DNA from: Adenophora triphylla var. japonica
Lineage: Eukaryota > Streptophyta > Magnoliopsida > Asterales > Campanulaceae
Assembly (NCBI GenBank): GCA_022495995.1
Contig: JAFEMH010007462.1
Span: 24,645-88,644, forward strand
Reading direction: 5' to 3'
Length of the DNA: 64,000 nucleotides
Made by a program: the position numbers and the translations under genes. Every line of letters starts with the position of its first letter. The stretch's first letter is position 1. The notes under the pieces are model-generated. The model saw only the letters and a program-made list of their open reading frames with translations. It was not told where the DNA came from and did not search any database. This document shows, one piece after another, positions 1-11,821 of this stretch.

Positions 1-2164
1 CGCCAATATTATCGGACGGCCCGAACTACCTCCAAAGGGAAATCCGTAGTGAGAGTGTCCTAAATCAGGAACGCACGGAATTTTTTCTTGGACATCCCAA
101 ATAAGGTGTATGGTTGGGAGAACCATATGATAGTCGTCGAGAGCAGAGTTGGGTGGCAGTTTCCGTTCCCCCAAGATCAGAGAATGGTTATCGAAGACTA
201 CGTGTGGCCGGCCCCTTGGGCTGAAGCTTTAAAGGAGAAGATTGATGCCTTGTTGGACCGTGGCTGGGTGTCATATAAGGATATTGAAGCTTCCCAGTGG
301 GGATATATCAGGACCGGCATGATGTCAAAGCGTTCGTATGGACCCGACCCCTTGGTGAAAGTAAATCTCGACGCTAGGTATCCTGTTTGGGTTGTTCATG
401 ATCAGTTGACTTTTGGAGATAATTGCGTTGTTTGCGCCAGGGCACGCATCGAGCATCCGGAAGATTGTTGTGACAACCTTGAAATGCCTGGGGGTTGAAC
501 TCTCTGAACTACTTTGTCTTTTCATTTTGGTAAATTTGCCTTTTGTCTCGTCGTACAAAACTTAACCTCTCTCGTTTGTCTTGCAGTTCTCACCCAAGAC
601 GACACCGACAAAATCGAAGCACGAATCATGAGTGGGGCGATCCGAGCTAACCAAAGGGGTTCCAAGAGGAAGGAAAGGGCCACGTCCAATGCCATCTATA
701 ACCGTCAGGAGAACATGATGACGAGGAATGAGGAGCTCCCCAAGGACAATGCTGAGGCCATCCCAATGATAGAAAGACAGCCCATAGTTGGAGGATTGAA
801 TACGGGTGATCGTCAATCGCACGTGGACGCACCAGAAAAGGCTGCTGTTGATGTTGAGGTTGAGGCGAGTGCTGCCGACGATGCTGGGAATCAACAGGTC
901 GTCGTTCAAGGAGGTGATCAAATTGCTGTGGAGACGGTGGAGAGTTCAGACTCAAACCCTGAATTGCGTGAGGCCGGCGGCCGTACTTCTAGAAAAAGGA
1001 AGGATCATCCGATTGGTTCTGAGGGGGAGAGAGGGAAGAATAAGAAAGCCAACGACGACCCACTAAGCTCGTCTGATCCCTCCACTCCACGGGCAGACAC
1101 TCCTGGCTCGTCTTCAGGAGCCTTAACCAAGGCGATGGCCAAGGAGATGGCGACCTTGATTGCCAAGGCCTCTCCAATAGCTGGGATCCCCTATTTTCTG
1201 AGGAATGGGAATCCACTGTTGTTGGGGGCGGCCTTGACTAGACGAGGCCGAGATGTTGATCTTACCCGTCGGATGAAGGAAGCCAAACTTTCTCCGGAAA
1301 CCTATCATGCCCGCCTTGGGCTAATTCAGACAGAGGTAATTCCAACTTATGCTTTTATCATTCCCCCGTCTTCTCATATTTGTATTGACATTTTTATTGT
1401 TGCAGCTGTCGTCCATGATGGATGCTATGGCGTCTGATTACAGGGCATGTTTGGACGTCGAGCTACGGGGCAATGAACAGTTGATTCAGGCCGTTGGTGA
1501 GAAGGGGACGGCCGAGCAGAAGCTGAAAGAAGCTGAGACTAATGTGGGCGAGCTAACTGCTGCCTACGAGTCTTTGATGAATCAGAAGAATGAGATCTTG
1601 AAGGAGGTTGACATCTTGAAGGAATGGAAATCCAAAGCTGAAGCCGACTCGAAGGTGTTTGAGGATGGTCTTCGGGTTTATGAGAACAGGCTCAAGAAGA
1701 TGACGGCCAATTTTGACTCCGCTCGTGCACAGATTGAAGAAATGAAGATGAGCCATGATGCCGCCTTGGTCCAAGCCAGACTTGATGCTGTTAAGGAGTT
1801 CAAGGAGAGTACTGAGTGCCTCCAGCTGATTACACAGAAAGCTAGTGGCTTTTTTAAGGATGGGGCCAAGCATATGGCTAGGCGGCTCTTGGTGGATCCG
1901 ATAACGAAAGATCTGCTTTCTATCAGGAAGCTGGCTGATCTCTGCACTGAGGAGTCATACGACAACGAAGCTCGTTCGGTCCATCCCCTTGTCCCTTTCA
2001 CCGATAACGACTTCCTTATCATAAGGGAAGATGATGCTAAGGATGGGAAGGACGAGTGGCCCGTCCCCGCCATCGTCCCAGGGAACTTTGATGTCTACTA
2101 TGCTCATTTTGTTGAAGGCGGCCCCGATCCTGACGCAGCTCCTACCAAAGTTGGTCCCCAGTGA
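1..2164 (+). pseudogene. aORF-A: spliced antisense gene of Tat element A (5' end outside window)
   Basis: Three exons on the strand opposite to gag-pol: up to 493, 587-1335 and 1406-2164. Intron 1 (494-586, 93 nt, phase 1) runs from GTTGAAC to TTGCAG and removes an in-frame stop. Intron 2 (1336-1405, 70 nt, phase 0) runs from GTAATT to TTGCAG. The reading frame is kept across both joins. The first exon continues left of the window and has an in-frame TAA at 61-63, so this copy is probably dead. Exon 1 holds the conserved block GWENHM...ESR.GW.FP; exon 2 is charged and low-complexity (lysine/arginine clusters such as RKRKDH); exon 3 is rich in charged heptad-like sequence consistent with a coiled coil, ending in a block with AHLARRL-like and HPLVPF motifs. 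Homologues lie at 11822-14122 and 48066-61866. Function is unknown; nuclear or structural roles would be guesswork. Confidence 0.75.
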
Positions 2165-2931
2165 TTATCTTTTCTGAGATCGTTTGTAATTTTGTAAACA
2201 ATGCTCCGTCTTTTGGTGGTGGTTCCAAACATTGTCTCAAACAATTTTTCATTTTTGTAATGTAATTAACCTGTTTCCTCGTTGTTTAGAGGGGGTCGTG
2301 CAATGTTTGTTTGTTTTATTGATTTTTTAAGTTATCCGATGCCTTTTTTTTTCTATTTGTTAACGTAGATTGCATGTGATAACTTGTTGAATGAGTAAGT
2401 TTGAGGACAAGTATGAGTGGTCGTTGTAAGTGATGACCAGAACTGGGTCGTCTTAAGGTGACTGGCCCTTCACACTTGTGTTTTCTCAACTTCTCTATAG
2501 CCCGTAGGAATAGTACGATGGTCCGTAGGTCTTTGCTCGTAGACAAGATTCTATGGACGAGTCGTCTTATTCTGTCATAGCGTTCGACGAAGTCTGGCTT
2601 CGTCTAACCTTTATACTTGGCTAAAGTGGGTGTTAGTCAGAGTCTTTGCTCCGACTGATCTTTATACTTGATCAAAGTGATTGATAGGCTGGAAGTCAAG
2701 CTTCACCCGTTCTAAACTTTTTGTAATAGACGAAGTTCAGCGAAATGACGAGTTTCCATTGATAATTTCCGATCAACAATCGTACATTGACAACTCGATT
2801 ACTTTCTAACATTCCTAGGATTCATAGATTATCCCTCACAAACTTCCAAAATTTTCGAAAAATGACAATGAAAAAGTTACATAAGAACCACAAGTATGAT
2901 GCCCTGAGGGCGCTGAGTGTTGACGACGATC
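2165..2931. other. Spacer between aORF-A and the integrase end
   Basis: No convincing gene. The two convergent coding regions end on either side. The stretch holds T-rich sequence just after aORF-A (2175-2350), which could carry its polyadenylation signals, then scattered short motifs (CGTCTT, TTCGTCT, GACGAG) around 2400-2760 that recur as imperfect copies. Confidence 0.6.
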
Positions 2932-4240
2932 TCAAAAGTAATACTTCGTGAGATGATTAGCGTGCCAAGGATGCTTTAGTTGCTCACCGTTTGGCTTAGC
3001 TAGACGATAGGTTCCTTCTCTGACCACACTGGTGACGATGTATGGTCCTTCCCAGTTGGGGGAGAGTTTGTTTTGACGGGCCTTGAGTCCCGTTGCTTCG
3101 ATTTTCCTGAGAACATGATCACCGACCTTAAAGAACCTTTTCTTCACTTTTTTATCGTGGTACGCCTTGGTTCTTTTCTTGTAATTCTCCATTCTCAACT
3201 GGGCATCCAATCTTCGCTCGTCCACAAGGTCTAGGTCGACCTGTCTGTTGTTTATATTCTTTTCGACGTCGTAGAGAGCCACTCGGTCTGTAGGAAGTTG
3301 GAGCTCAGCGGGAGCCATGGCTTCAGAGCCATAAGCCAAAGCAAATGGGGTTTCCCCCGTAGGCCCACGGGTGGTTGTGCGGACTGCCCAGAGAGCCGAA
3401 GGGAGTTCGTCCAACCATCTCGTACTCCGTCCTTCATTATTTTTGCACAGGGCTGACAAGACGAGCTTGTTTGCCGCTTCAGCTTACCCATTGCCTTGGG
3501 GATAGGCAACAGACGACTTAGAATGTTTGACGCCCATTCTGTTCAATTCTTGTTCAAACTTCCTCGAAAACTGCAGGTCGTTGTCCGAAACAATACCCTT
3601 GGGATTCCAAAGCGACACCATATTGAGTCATGGATGAAGCTTAGGGCTTTATTCTCAGTGATTTTGTTTAAGGCCTTGGCCTCCACCCATTTTGAAAAAT
3701 AGTCAACTGCCACAATCACATATTTGACTCCTCCCTTGGCCTGTGGAAAAGGCCCAATCAAATCAACACCCCACATGTCGAACGGCCATGCTGCCATAAA
3801 CGGGGTCTGCTCAGTCGTCGGGAGTTTGGGGAGATCGGCGAAATGCTGGCAAGTATCACATTTCTTTACGAACTGCTTGGCATCTTCTCGGAGATGGGGC
3901 CAGTAATACCCCATGGTAATCAACTTATCAGCCAACGTACAGGCCCCAGGATGGCCTCTGCATTCTCCTTGATGTACCTCGAAAAGCAATTGGACTACCT
4001 TATCAAGGTGGACGCACTTTAGCAACGGTCTGGTGATAGATCGTGTATACAGTTCACCTTCTACGACCGAGAATCTGGCTGCCTTTCTCTTGACTTGTCG
4101 TGCCAAAACTTCATCATTTGGTAACTCATCCTTCTCAATAAATGCTTTTAGCTCGTCGATCCAACACCTCGGACCGTCTCCCATGCACATGACCTTCACT
4201 CGTTCATAGGCCGGCTGGTCGAGGTAGGCCAAGTGGTGGC
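2932..4240 (-). pseudogene. Integrase region of Tat element A
   Basis: The zinc-binding HHCC part is visible (HQGECRGHPG, then CDTCQH), followed by the catalytic core start WGVDLIGPFP (first Asp). The second Asp block SDNDLQF is read only after a one-base frame change near 3590, and the catalytic Glu block (GNG.AEAANK) carries a stop at about 3487 where the family has Gln (CAA to TAA). The C-terminal part is open: RTTTRGPTGETPF, then GDHVLRKIEATG and NWEGPY, the GPY/F-type end of Ty3/gypsy integrases. It ends at 2932 with no chromodomain, as expected for Tat rather than chromoviruses. Integrase would insert the cDNA; this copy is broken. Confidence 0.85.
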
Positions 4241-5900
4241 CATGCTCGTCTTCAGGGAGTTGATCTGTTGCAAGCTTCGATAGTAGGTCGGCGTGTTCGT
4301 TGTCCTCTCTGGCTATTCTTTGGATGGCCCAAAACTCCAGCCCCTGAATTAACTCGCCGACCAAAGCATGATATTTCTGGAGGGTTGAGTCGACGACCTG
4401 ATAGTCGCCGCGGACTTGGTTCACGATTAACTAAGAATCACAAAAAGCCGCAATCTTAGTGGCTCCAAAACACTTTGCATACTCGATTGCCGCTACGAGC
4501 GCTTCATATTCTGCTTGGTTGTTCGACGCTTGGAATTTGAATCTCAATACTTCTTCAAAAACTATGTTGCTTTCTGGTTCGACCAGCACGATTCCTGCTC
4601 CACTGAGTCCCTTTGTTGCCGACCCATCTGAATAGACTTTCCAACATCCCATAGGCAAGACTAATTCCACTGGCTGTTCGCTGACCTCTTTGCCCTTGCT
4701 CACTTTCTGCGGCGGCCGTTGATCGTCGTCAATGGTGAACGACGTTTCAACTAGGAATTCCGCCAAGGCCTGTGCTTGCAAAGTCTTTCTTGTCGTATAA
4801 CGGATGTCAAATTCCGTCAGGTCAATGCTCCAATTCAGTAGACGGCCGAAACTTTCAGGGCGGTGTAAAATTTTTCGTAGTGGGGCATTGGTGTAAACAA
4901 TGATGGGGTGAGCAGAAAAGTAAGCTCGTAGCTTTCGTGCTGTGATGACGAGAGCATAAGCAATCTTCTCCGCATTGAAGTAGCGGGTTTCTACGTCCAA
5001 CAAAGCTTTGCTAACGTAGTAAACTGGCCTCTGTGCTCCCTCCTCCTCCCTAACCATTACGGCGGCGACGGCTTTGTCACTCGCCGAGAGATAAACATAA
5101 AGATCTTCCCCTACGACGGGGCTTTGGAGGAGTGGTGGGGAGCCAAGATACTCTTTTAGCTGCCTGAATGATTGGGAACACTCTTTCGTCCATTTGAAGT
5201 CCTTAGCACCTCGGAGAGCTTTGAAAAACGGGAGTGATCTCTCGGCGGACTTGGAAATAAAACGACCCAAGGCCGCTATTCGTCCGTTCAAACGCTGGAC
5301 CTCCTTGATGCTCATAGGCTCTACCATGTCAATCAAAGCCTTGATTTTCTCGGGGTTGGCTTTAATTCCCCGCTGTGAAAGCATAAATCCCAAAAAAAAT
5401 TCCAGCTGCAACTCCGAAAACGCACTTGGCTGGATTGAGGACCATGTCATTCGCTCGAAGGTTGGTGAAAGTCTGCTGTAGGTCGTCGACATGTTTTCTT
5501 TTCTTGGACTTGACAACCATGTCGTCGATATATGCTTCCAGGTTGTCTCCGAGCTGGTCTTTGAACAATTTATTGATCATTCTTTGGTATGTGGCCCCGG
5601 CGTTTTTGAGCCCAAAGGGCATCTTCGTATAACAAAAAGTTCCCCCTGCGGCCTGAAAGGCCGTCTTCGGTATATCCTCTTCGGCCATCTTGATTTAATG
5701 ATAGCCAGAGTACGCGTCGAGAAAGCTCAAAGTCGTATGACCGGCCACAGAGTCGACGAGCTTGTCGATTCTGGGCAAGGGGTAACTATCTTTGGGGCAC
5801 GCCAAGTTTAGGTCGGTGAAATCTACGCAGAGCCTCCACTTTTCATTGGGTTTTTTTTGACAAGAACCACATTTGCCAGCCACGTTGTGAACCCAGCGTC
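4241..5900 (-). pseudogene. Reverse transcriptase with two RNase H domains, Tat element A
   Basis: RT motifs are CVDFTDLN, SYPLPRIDKLVDS, FLDAYSGYH, MPFGLKNAGATYQR and the catalytic YIDDMVVKS (Asp pair at 5521-5532). Then come the connection/first RNase H (VYLSASDKAVAAVMV, AEKIAYALVI) and a second, archaeal-type RNase H (VYSDGSATKGLSGAGIVL, NNQAEYEAL, EDNEHADLLSKLA). Breaks: a stop at 5695 inside FLDAYSGYH.IKMAEED (CAA to TAA), a frame change in an A/T run near 5391-5399, and a stop at 4431 inside FCDS.LIVNQ (CAG to TAG). The two RNase H domains place this firmly in the Tat lineage. Confidence 0.87.
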
Positions 5901-6929
5901 CACAATAATCCCAGCACTTAGTAACTTTTCAATCTCCTGTTTGATGGCGATCTCTTTCTCCATCGAAAAAATTCTGCACCTTTGTTCCTTGAACTTCATA
6001 GTGGGGTTCACTCCTAGCCTATGGACGGCTATCTCTTCTTTGATACCCTTCATATCCTCAACCCTCCAGGAAAAAACATCGAGGTTTTGTTTGAGTAGGG
6101 AGATTATCTCTTCCCTCTCCTCAGTGGATAACTGAGACCCCAGTTTGATTTTTTGCTCTGGGTAGTTTGGATTGATGGCCAGCTCCGTCAGCTCGTCGGC
6201 CGGCTTCATCTCAGGAGCGTCATCTCTGAAGTCCATGGATTCGATAACAATTTCTTTAATTTTCCTTCTTGCCTCAGGGGTCAGGTCTAGAACTTCGTCC
6301 TCAATAAGCTTGTCTAGCTCGGCCCCCGATTCATGGGCGACCAAAAGTTGTGGTTCTGCAGCTTGGCCGTCCACGAATGTTTCGACAAAGATTTATGGGT
6401 CATCGACACACTTGATGGTTGAGACGGTGGCATATGATGTCGTCGTTTGCTTAACAGAATTGGAAAGCTTCACAATATGATCTGGGTCGTCTATTTCAAT
6501 GGTCCGCTTTGCCTTTAGTACATGCTCTAGGAATTCTGGGGTCGTTCCCAACAGACATCCAACTCCAGCATGTGTAGGAAATTTGACTCGTTGATGAGGG
6601 ACCGAGGCGATGATCCCCAAAGCGGCTTGGCCAAGTTGGCCAAGGATTGCATGGTAGTCGCTGACGACGTCAATCACAATAAAAGTCACAGTTTTGATGG
6701 TTCTTAATGGATGTTCTCCAATGTCAACTGGAAGGTCAATTTGGCCCTTTGCGTCTACTCGGTGGTTGGTGAATCCCTCTAGACGACCTAAGTAAGGACT
6801 TAGGCGGCTATCGGTTAGACCCATCCGTTGGTAGATGTTGTAAAACAAAATGTCTTTGGCCGCCCCAGTATCGATTAGAATCCGTCTGGACTCACAGTTG
6901 TCGATGTAGCCGGGGATGACCAGCGTCTG
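5840..6929 (-). pseudogene. Aspartic protease and linker of Tat element A
   Basis: The retroviral-type protease active site reads ILIDTGAAKDILFY around 6850-6885, followed by YLGRLEGFTNH and HPLRTIKTVTFIV, then the linker NPNYPEQKIKLGSQL and VFSWRVEDMKGI that leads into RT. An in-frame stop at 6930 separates it from gag and another at 6393 interrupts the linker (DDP.IFVETF, consistent with CAA to TAA). The frame changes at an 8-nt homopolymer near 5848-5855 just before RT. Protease would cut the Gag-Pol polyprotein. Confidence 0.8.
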
Positions 6930-8980
6930 TTAACGTGCCAATGGGTTGGCCGGTAGCTCGTAGGGAAAAAAACTTATCACGTCGTTTGGAATCTCCGACT
7001 TCTGGGGAACATGAGGGGCTTTCTTGAGGTGGTAGATGGCGCTCTTTATTTGATTTTTGCTCGTTTCTTCAGAAATTACCAAGACCATTCTTGGCTGCCT
7101 CTCCGGAGGTCCGTCGTTAGCAACTCGAGTGTTGGCTGCTTGACGATCCTTCCTCACATACTCCTGGAGACGACCGTCATCAATCCATCTCTGAATGATT
7201 TTCTTCAAACTGAAGCATTCTTCAGTATCATGTCCTTTATCCCTGTGGTACTCACAATACTTGTTCATATTTTTCTTCCCCTTTCCATTGGGGTTCATCT
7301 TCGGCGCCGGGCCAAAATCAACATTGCTCAGAATTTCAGTTCGTGACACGGTTAGAGGAGTATACGACTCTGGGACCTTTTCAGCCTTCACCTGCTTGTT
7401 CTTTCCTTTTTCTCCAGTCTTGTCCTTTTTAGGTTTTGCCGTTTCAACCTCGTCAACAGCCTTTCCCTCTCTTTGTAACTTTCTCTCCTCAGCCTCGGCG
7501 ACAGCGTATGCTTTGGCGTAGAGATCTTTTCGGGACTTGGCTGGGTGGACTTGCAACTCGTAGTCCAGAGTGGAGGAAACAACACCGTGTCTGAAACAAT
7601 TGATAATTTCCCTATCAGTCAGGTCTTCATCAATTTGGTCCACTAACTTCTTAAATCTTTTGAAATAGCTAATAGAGCTTTCACTGGCTCCTTGTGAAAT
7701 GTTACTGAGATCGTTGACAGTCTTACGACGATCTCCCGCCGTTGCAAACCTTCCCAAAAACTTTTTCCTCATTTGCTTCCACGACTCAATGCTCCCCTTA
7801 GGTAGGCTCCTAAACCACCGTAAAGCAGCGTCAGTCAGCGTGCTTGTAAGGGCCTTACACATGACGTCGTCGTGGCCTGAGGCTCTTGCCACTACATACA
7901 TCTGGGCTTCGAGATGTTGTATGTGATCAATGGCACTCGTAGAGCCGTTATATTGTTTCAAGTCAGGAAGTTTAAAGCCTGGTTCAGGAGGTCCCGTTTC
8001 TAGCATCCATGGTGCTAGGGGATTCATGGTACCACAATCATCTTCTGAGTCGTTGCTATCCACCTTGTTTCTTTTGTTCGTCAATTCTTCCACCTGGCGC
8101 TTGAGTCTTAAGAACTCCCTCATATCAGCCTCTCATGTTGGGCTGGCTGGGGGGATCCTATCTCGACGAGGCCCCCGGGAAACGGTGTTAGACCGTTGCC
8201 TCTCGGTGGGAGCGGGTCGTCGGGAGATGGATCTCTCCCTGTAGCTAAGTGGTGGAGACGGCCTGTAAGATCTGGATATCTCTCGTTCATGACGAGGGGG
8301 AGTACGGGTCCTTTCCCTATAGCTTGGTGCTCTTTCATTTCTCAATGAGGGTGTCCCTAGATGACCTTGAATGACTTGGTTCTGATTTGCTTCTGAATTT
8401 TTGACTGCCATTACTCTATGAGTTTCTATCCCCCCATCTCGTCGTTACTGGGATGGCGCTCCTTCACTACGATGTTAATTAGTGTGGTCTCTGAGGTCAA
8501 TCTGGGGTACCACTCGTTCTTCTCCAGTGACGGCATCATCTCGACGACCTTCTCTCCTCCGGTTCCTTCTCCTCCCCGACGAGACGGTATGGTGGGACGC
8601 CTGTGGGGCTTGGGGCGCTGCCATCTGGATGAGTTCATTCTGGATTTGGAGGAATTCTCGAAGGGCATTTGATCTCTCGATGAGGAAAGCGGCTCTGTCG
8701 AGATGAGGGTTGAACGGGCCTCCCACATGACGTTCAGCAGCTACCTCTGGTCTCCTTTCCAGTGGAGGTCGTCTCTGCCTCTCCTGAGCGGTTCTCTTCT
8801 CCCTTCTTCTAGCCATTTGAAGGCCTATGTCATCAACCACCCCTTGTGACCTGGTAACCCTTAAATTAGGGTTCCTAGGTGGAGAGGGTGGTCTAGGGTT
8901 TTGTTGTTAGCCTTGCGGAGGAGGAGGAGGTATGTCTTGGTCTCCGGTGGATTTGCTTGCCGTGTGTCCATCTGACACCA
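6930..8980 (-). pseudogene. Gag polyprotein of Tat element A
   Basis: The longest open stretch is 8123-6930 (397 codons) and carries the Gag core: ALRWFRSLPKGSIESWKQM, FLGRFATAG, SYFKRFKKLVDQI and DREIINCFRHGV. A CX2-3H-type knuckle follows: CEYHRDKGHDTEECFSLKK. The N-terminal part is most simply begun at ATG 8980, with a Pro-rich stretch, a stop near 8910 and Arg-rich sequence (8840-8430) in a shifted frame. Gag would package RNA into virus-like particles. Its C-terminal knuckle pattern is closely matched in element C and, more distantly, in element D. Confidence 0.85.
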
Positions 8981-9034
8981 TTTTTCCATATTTTTTTGGC
9001 TGTGTTTCTGTTATTGAAGATCACTGACAAACGA

Positions 9035-9052
9035 TTCCTGGCAATGGAACCA
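9035..9052 (-). other. Primer-binding site candidate, Tat element A
   Basis: On the minus strand, TGGTTCCATTGCCAGGAA begins four bases inside the LTR end and starts with TGG, as expected for pairing with a tRNA 3' CCA. Element C has nearly the same block at 34306-34323. The tRNA is not assigned. Confidence 0.5.
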
Positions 9053-9055
9053 ATC

Positions 9056-10080
9056 TGATCGCGCAGGAATGTGTCTTGGGCTCAGTTATCATGTCCAGCA
9101 AAAGATTGAGCTGACTCCGGATCTGCACAACACCAGAAAACAACCGTGAAACTGCGCCGGGGGTCTTCCAGCAAGCCCCTCCGGCGTGAGAATCAGTTGA
9201 AGGACTGGAAAGGCGGTGATAGTAGTATGGAAAGTGTGTAAGCACGTGAATATGTAGAGGTGCATTACCTTTGTCCATGTTTTATTCCCATATTTATATT
9301 GGATGTAATGGTATTAGGGTTTCCATCTGAACCGTTGGATTGGATGGATGTCAACCGTTGGATCAGCTCTGTCTCCTAGGCGTACACGTGTCACGCTGGG
9401 GTTGGTCCGCCTAAACAAGGACACTGCAGCGCCTGACATTGATAAGCAGCTTGCCTTATAAGGGAAAGTCAACATGCACACCTTTTGGCATTATTGCTGG
9501 TTATATGATTGCACGTGTAACAAGGCACTGTGGTAGGTCTGACATTATCCCAAATTAGCTAATTAATTAAGCTTGTTGAGGAAGCTAATGGAAGGGACGA
9601 CCTGGATCTGTACGTCCAATTGGGTCGTCTCCTTGAGAGATGACTCGACGAGCGAGCAGCAACGAGAGTTGGTCGTTCAATGACGACGCTTACTTCTTGG
9701 GAGAGATCAGCTTGGCGCGGCGGGAAAGGCTCGTCGTTATGTGGGCCATAGCTCATTATCGACGACCTCTTCCTGACGTATCAACGGGCTAAGGTCCAAA
9801 CCTTTACTCAAGGGTGTATTGGCTCGTCGCTTGGATGGGCTTGGTCGCTCAGTGGCGACAACCGCCATCCGTTGTTGGACGGGCCATAACCCAGGTCTTG
9901 ATTGGATCCTTCGTAGTTGGTCCTTTGGTGGGCCTGTTGGGCCCCTAGCTCATAGCGAAGTGTTGGGCTCGGCCCATCACAGAATATTCCGTTCAATGAT
10001 CATTGTGCCTTTGTGGTTGACCGGGAAGACTCCCTTTTGGTCTATGTGAAATGTTGGCCTGTCGAGCTTGTTGATTTTCA
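9056..10080 (-). repeat. 5' LTR of Tat element A
   Basis: Bounded on the minus strand by TGAAAATCAAC at 10080 and ..GATCA at 9056, about 1025 bp. A TATA box (TATAAATA on the minus strand, 9291-9298) precedes the presumed RNA start. The partner LTR is outside the window, so borders rest on TG/CA ends and the primer-binding site only. It contains many GTCGT/GACGA repeats. Confidence 0.6.
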
Positions 10081-10099
10081 ATCATTTTGTTGTGAGCGG

Positions 10100-11110
10100 C
10101 TAAATTACCAAATCTAGCATTTTATTGCTTAAAACATTCCCTAAACTCATTGTTGGTCTTTTCTTGTGCATATTTAGTATCAACAATAAATTCCATTAGA
10201 AGATCCAACTTTGATTTTTGGGGGAGGGTAAGCATTGAAATTATTTTATGTGAATCCCGGTGGTTGTGTAAAGGGTTGCGGGTTTAAAACATTGTTACTC
10301 TTATAGGAAAAGTTGGGGTGATTTCTACATTCGAAATTGTATGTGTTTGAATACATACCACCCTCTTGCCAATAAGAGTTAATGAAATTGGCTTACTCAT
10401 TAGAGGTAGTGTCAAGCAAATCACAACCTTCAACACTATGTGAGTTTGACACACATAGTTCACGTAAAACATTAACCTTGGCCACGAGATTTACATTCAT
10501 GTTTTCAAACTTCTTTAAAAGCATGTCAACCTTAGAAGACAAAAGAGTAACGGCATTAATGTTATACTTACATAGGGTCCCTCGCAATTGCTCCCTCTCA
10601 TTGGACCATTAATAATTGTTCAAGGTGATGTTTTCGATCAAATCGTACGCCTCATCTATCGCCTTGTTCATCAATTCTCCTCCTACGGCGGCATCAATAG
10701 TGTCCCTTATTTTGAATGTGAGACCATTGTAAAATGTGTGCACTATCAACCACTTCTTGAGGCCGTGATGGGGACACATCATTAGGATTTCTTTGTATCT
10801 CTCCCAAGCGACATATAGTGATTTGTCTCCTTTCCTTACTAAAATTGGTTATTTTAGTCCAAATTTGTGCGGTCTTGCTTGGAGGAAAGAATCTCCAAAT
10901 GAAAGCTTCTTGCACTTGGTCCCATGTTATCAAGGAATTTTGGGGGACCAAATTCAACCATTGTTTCGCCTTATCCTTCAAATAGAAAGGAAGTAGGCGC
11001 ATCCTTATAGCCTCTGGTGTGACTCCGAAAATTCGGGTCGTGTCACAATACTCCAAAAAGGTTTGCACATGGAGGTGAGGATCTACAAATTTCGTTTAGC
11101 TGAATTGGTT
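10100..11110 (-). pseudogene. Athila-like Gag fragment
   Basis: Best-preserved part at 11068-10694: FLEYCDTTRIFGVTPEAIRM, LPFYLKDKAKQWLNLVP, ITWDQVQEAFIWRFFPPSKT. These are hallmark blocks of Athila-type Gag. The frame is lost around 10790 and resumes in pieces (10587-10393). The Asn/Pro-rich tail with PNFSYKSNN is read near 10310, followed by a stop near 10245 (FT.NNFNAYPPP). It is a degraded capsid gene with no sign of function. Confidence 0.8.
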
Positions 11111-11460
11111 GTTCATAACCATATGTAGTAGTTGCGACATGATCTCAATGTTGACCGCGTCGTCATTCGGCACAATAATCGGCGATCTAGTACTCGGGGT
11201 ACCTGGATTGACAAAGTCTCGTAGGGTTATAGGTGGTGATGTCGCGGGTTTCCTTACGCCATTTGTTGTTCTAGTACTTTATTTAGTTTTCTTAGCCTTT
11301 CGTGAAAAGTTCGTTCTGGCTCCGGATCGAATTCTTCAAGAAAGGTCCAAGTTCTTTTCATAAACTCTAAGGGTACCCAGATAACAAATCTTTGAAAGAG
11401 ATGTTAAAAAAATAAGAACAAAAAAATATAATAACAACAAATATCAAAAAGTAAATCGTT

Positions 11461-11479
11461 ATCCCCGGCAACAGCGCCA
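11461..11479 (-). other. Primer-binding site of the Athila-like element
   Basis: TGGCGCTGTTGCCGGGGAT on the minus strand is close to the TGGCGCCGTTGCCGGGGA block found after the 5' LTR of Athila elements. It lies about 400 bp before the gag open frame, in the correct order. Confidence 0.65.
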
Positions 11480-11821
11480 AAAACTTGTCAAGCCAAAACC
11501 TATCGGCTTAGTTTATTATCCGCAAGTGCACGGTATGATGTAGTAAAGATAAAGGCAAATGCGGGTTGATCCCACGAGTACAAAGTCTACTCTGTAAAAT
11601 ATTTGCTTTATGTAAGTAATAATAAAATAAAAGTTGATAGGGGAAATTGTTTTTATCATGAATATCTAGATTAAGGCAAACTACTCTAACTTGAATTGAA
11701 TTTTATAAGATAAAGATATTCTTGGGATTGGAACTCGAACAATCTTTCATTAATCAAAAAATAATAATGCTTTAGATAAAGTACATATATCATATAAGTG
11801 CCTATAAAATACACTTATCGC

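Larger units (their letters stand above)
1..10080 (-). mobile_element. Tat-lineage Ty3/gypsy LTR retrotransposon A (3' end outside window)
   Basis: Read on the minus strand, the order is LTR (10080 to 9056), primer-binding site, gag, protease, reverse transcriptase, RNase H, a second RNase H, integrase, then a spliced gene on the opposite strand. Two RNase H domains between RT and integrase, together with an antisense gene after pol, are known traits of the plant Tat lineage (Grande/Retand-like). The 3' LTR is expected left of position 1. Its right border cuts directly into an Athila-like gag, so A probably inserted there; the second half of that target is not visible. Coding is broken by several stops and three frame changes, so it is non-functional as read. 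Confidence 0.88.
10081..11821 (-). mobile_element. Truncated Athila-like retroelement (leader and gag)
   Basis: Minus strand: a segment with the common plant signature around GGGATCAACCCGC (11550-11570), a primer-binding-like block TGGCGCTGTTGCCGGGGAT at 11461-11479, then gag. No pol is present; the element stops where Tat element A begins at 10080. At the other end it truncates the aORF-2 coding sequence at about 11821, so it is younger than aORF-2 and older than element A. Confidence 0.7.
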
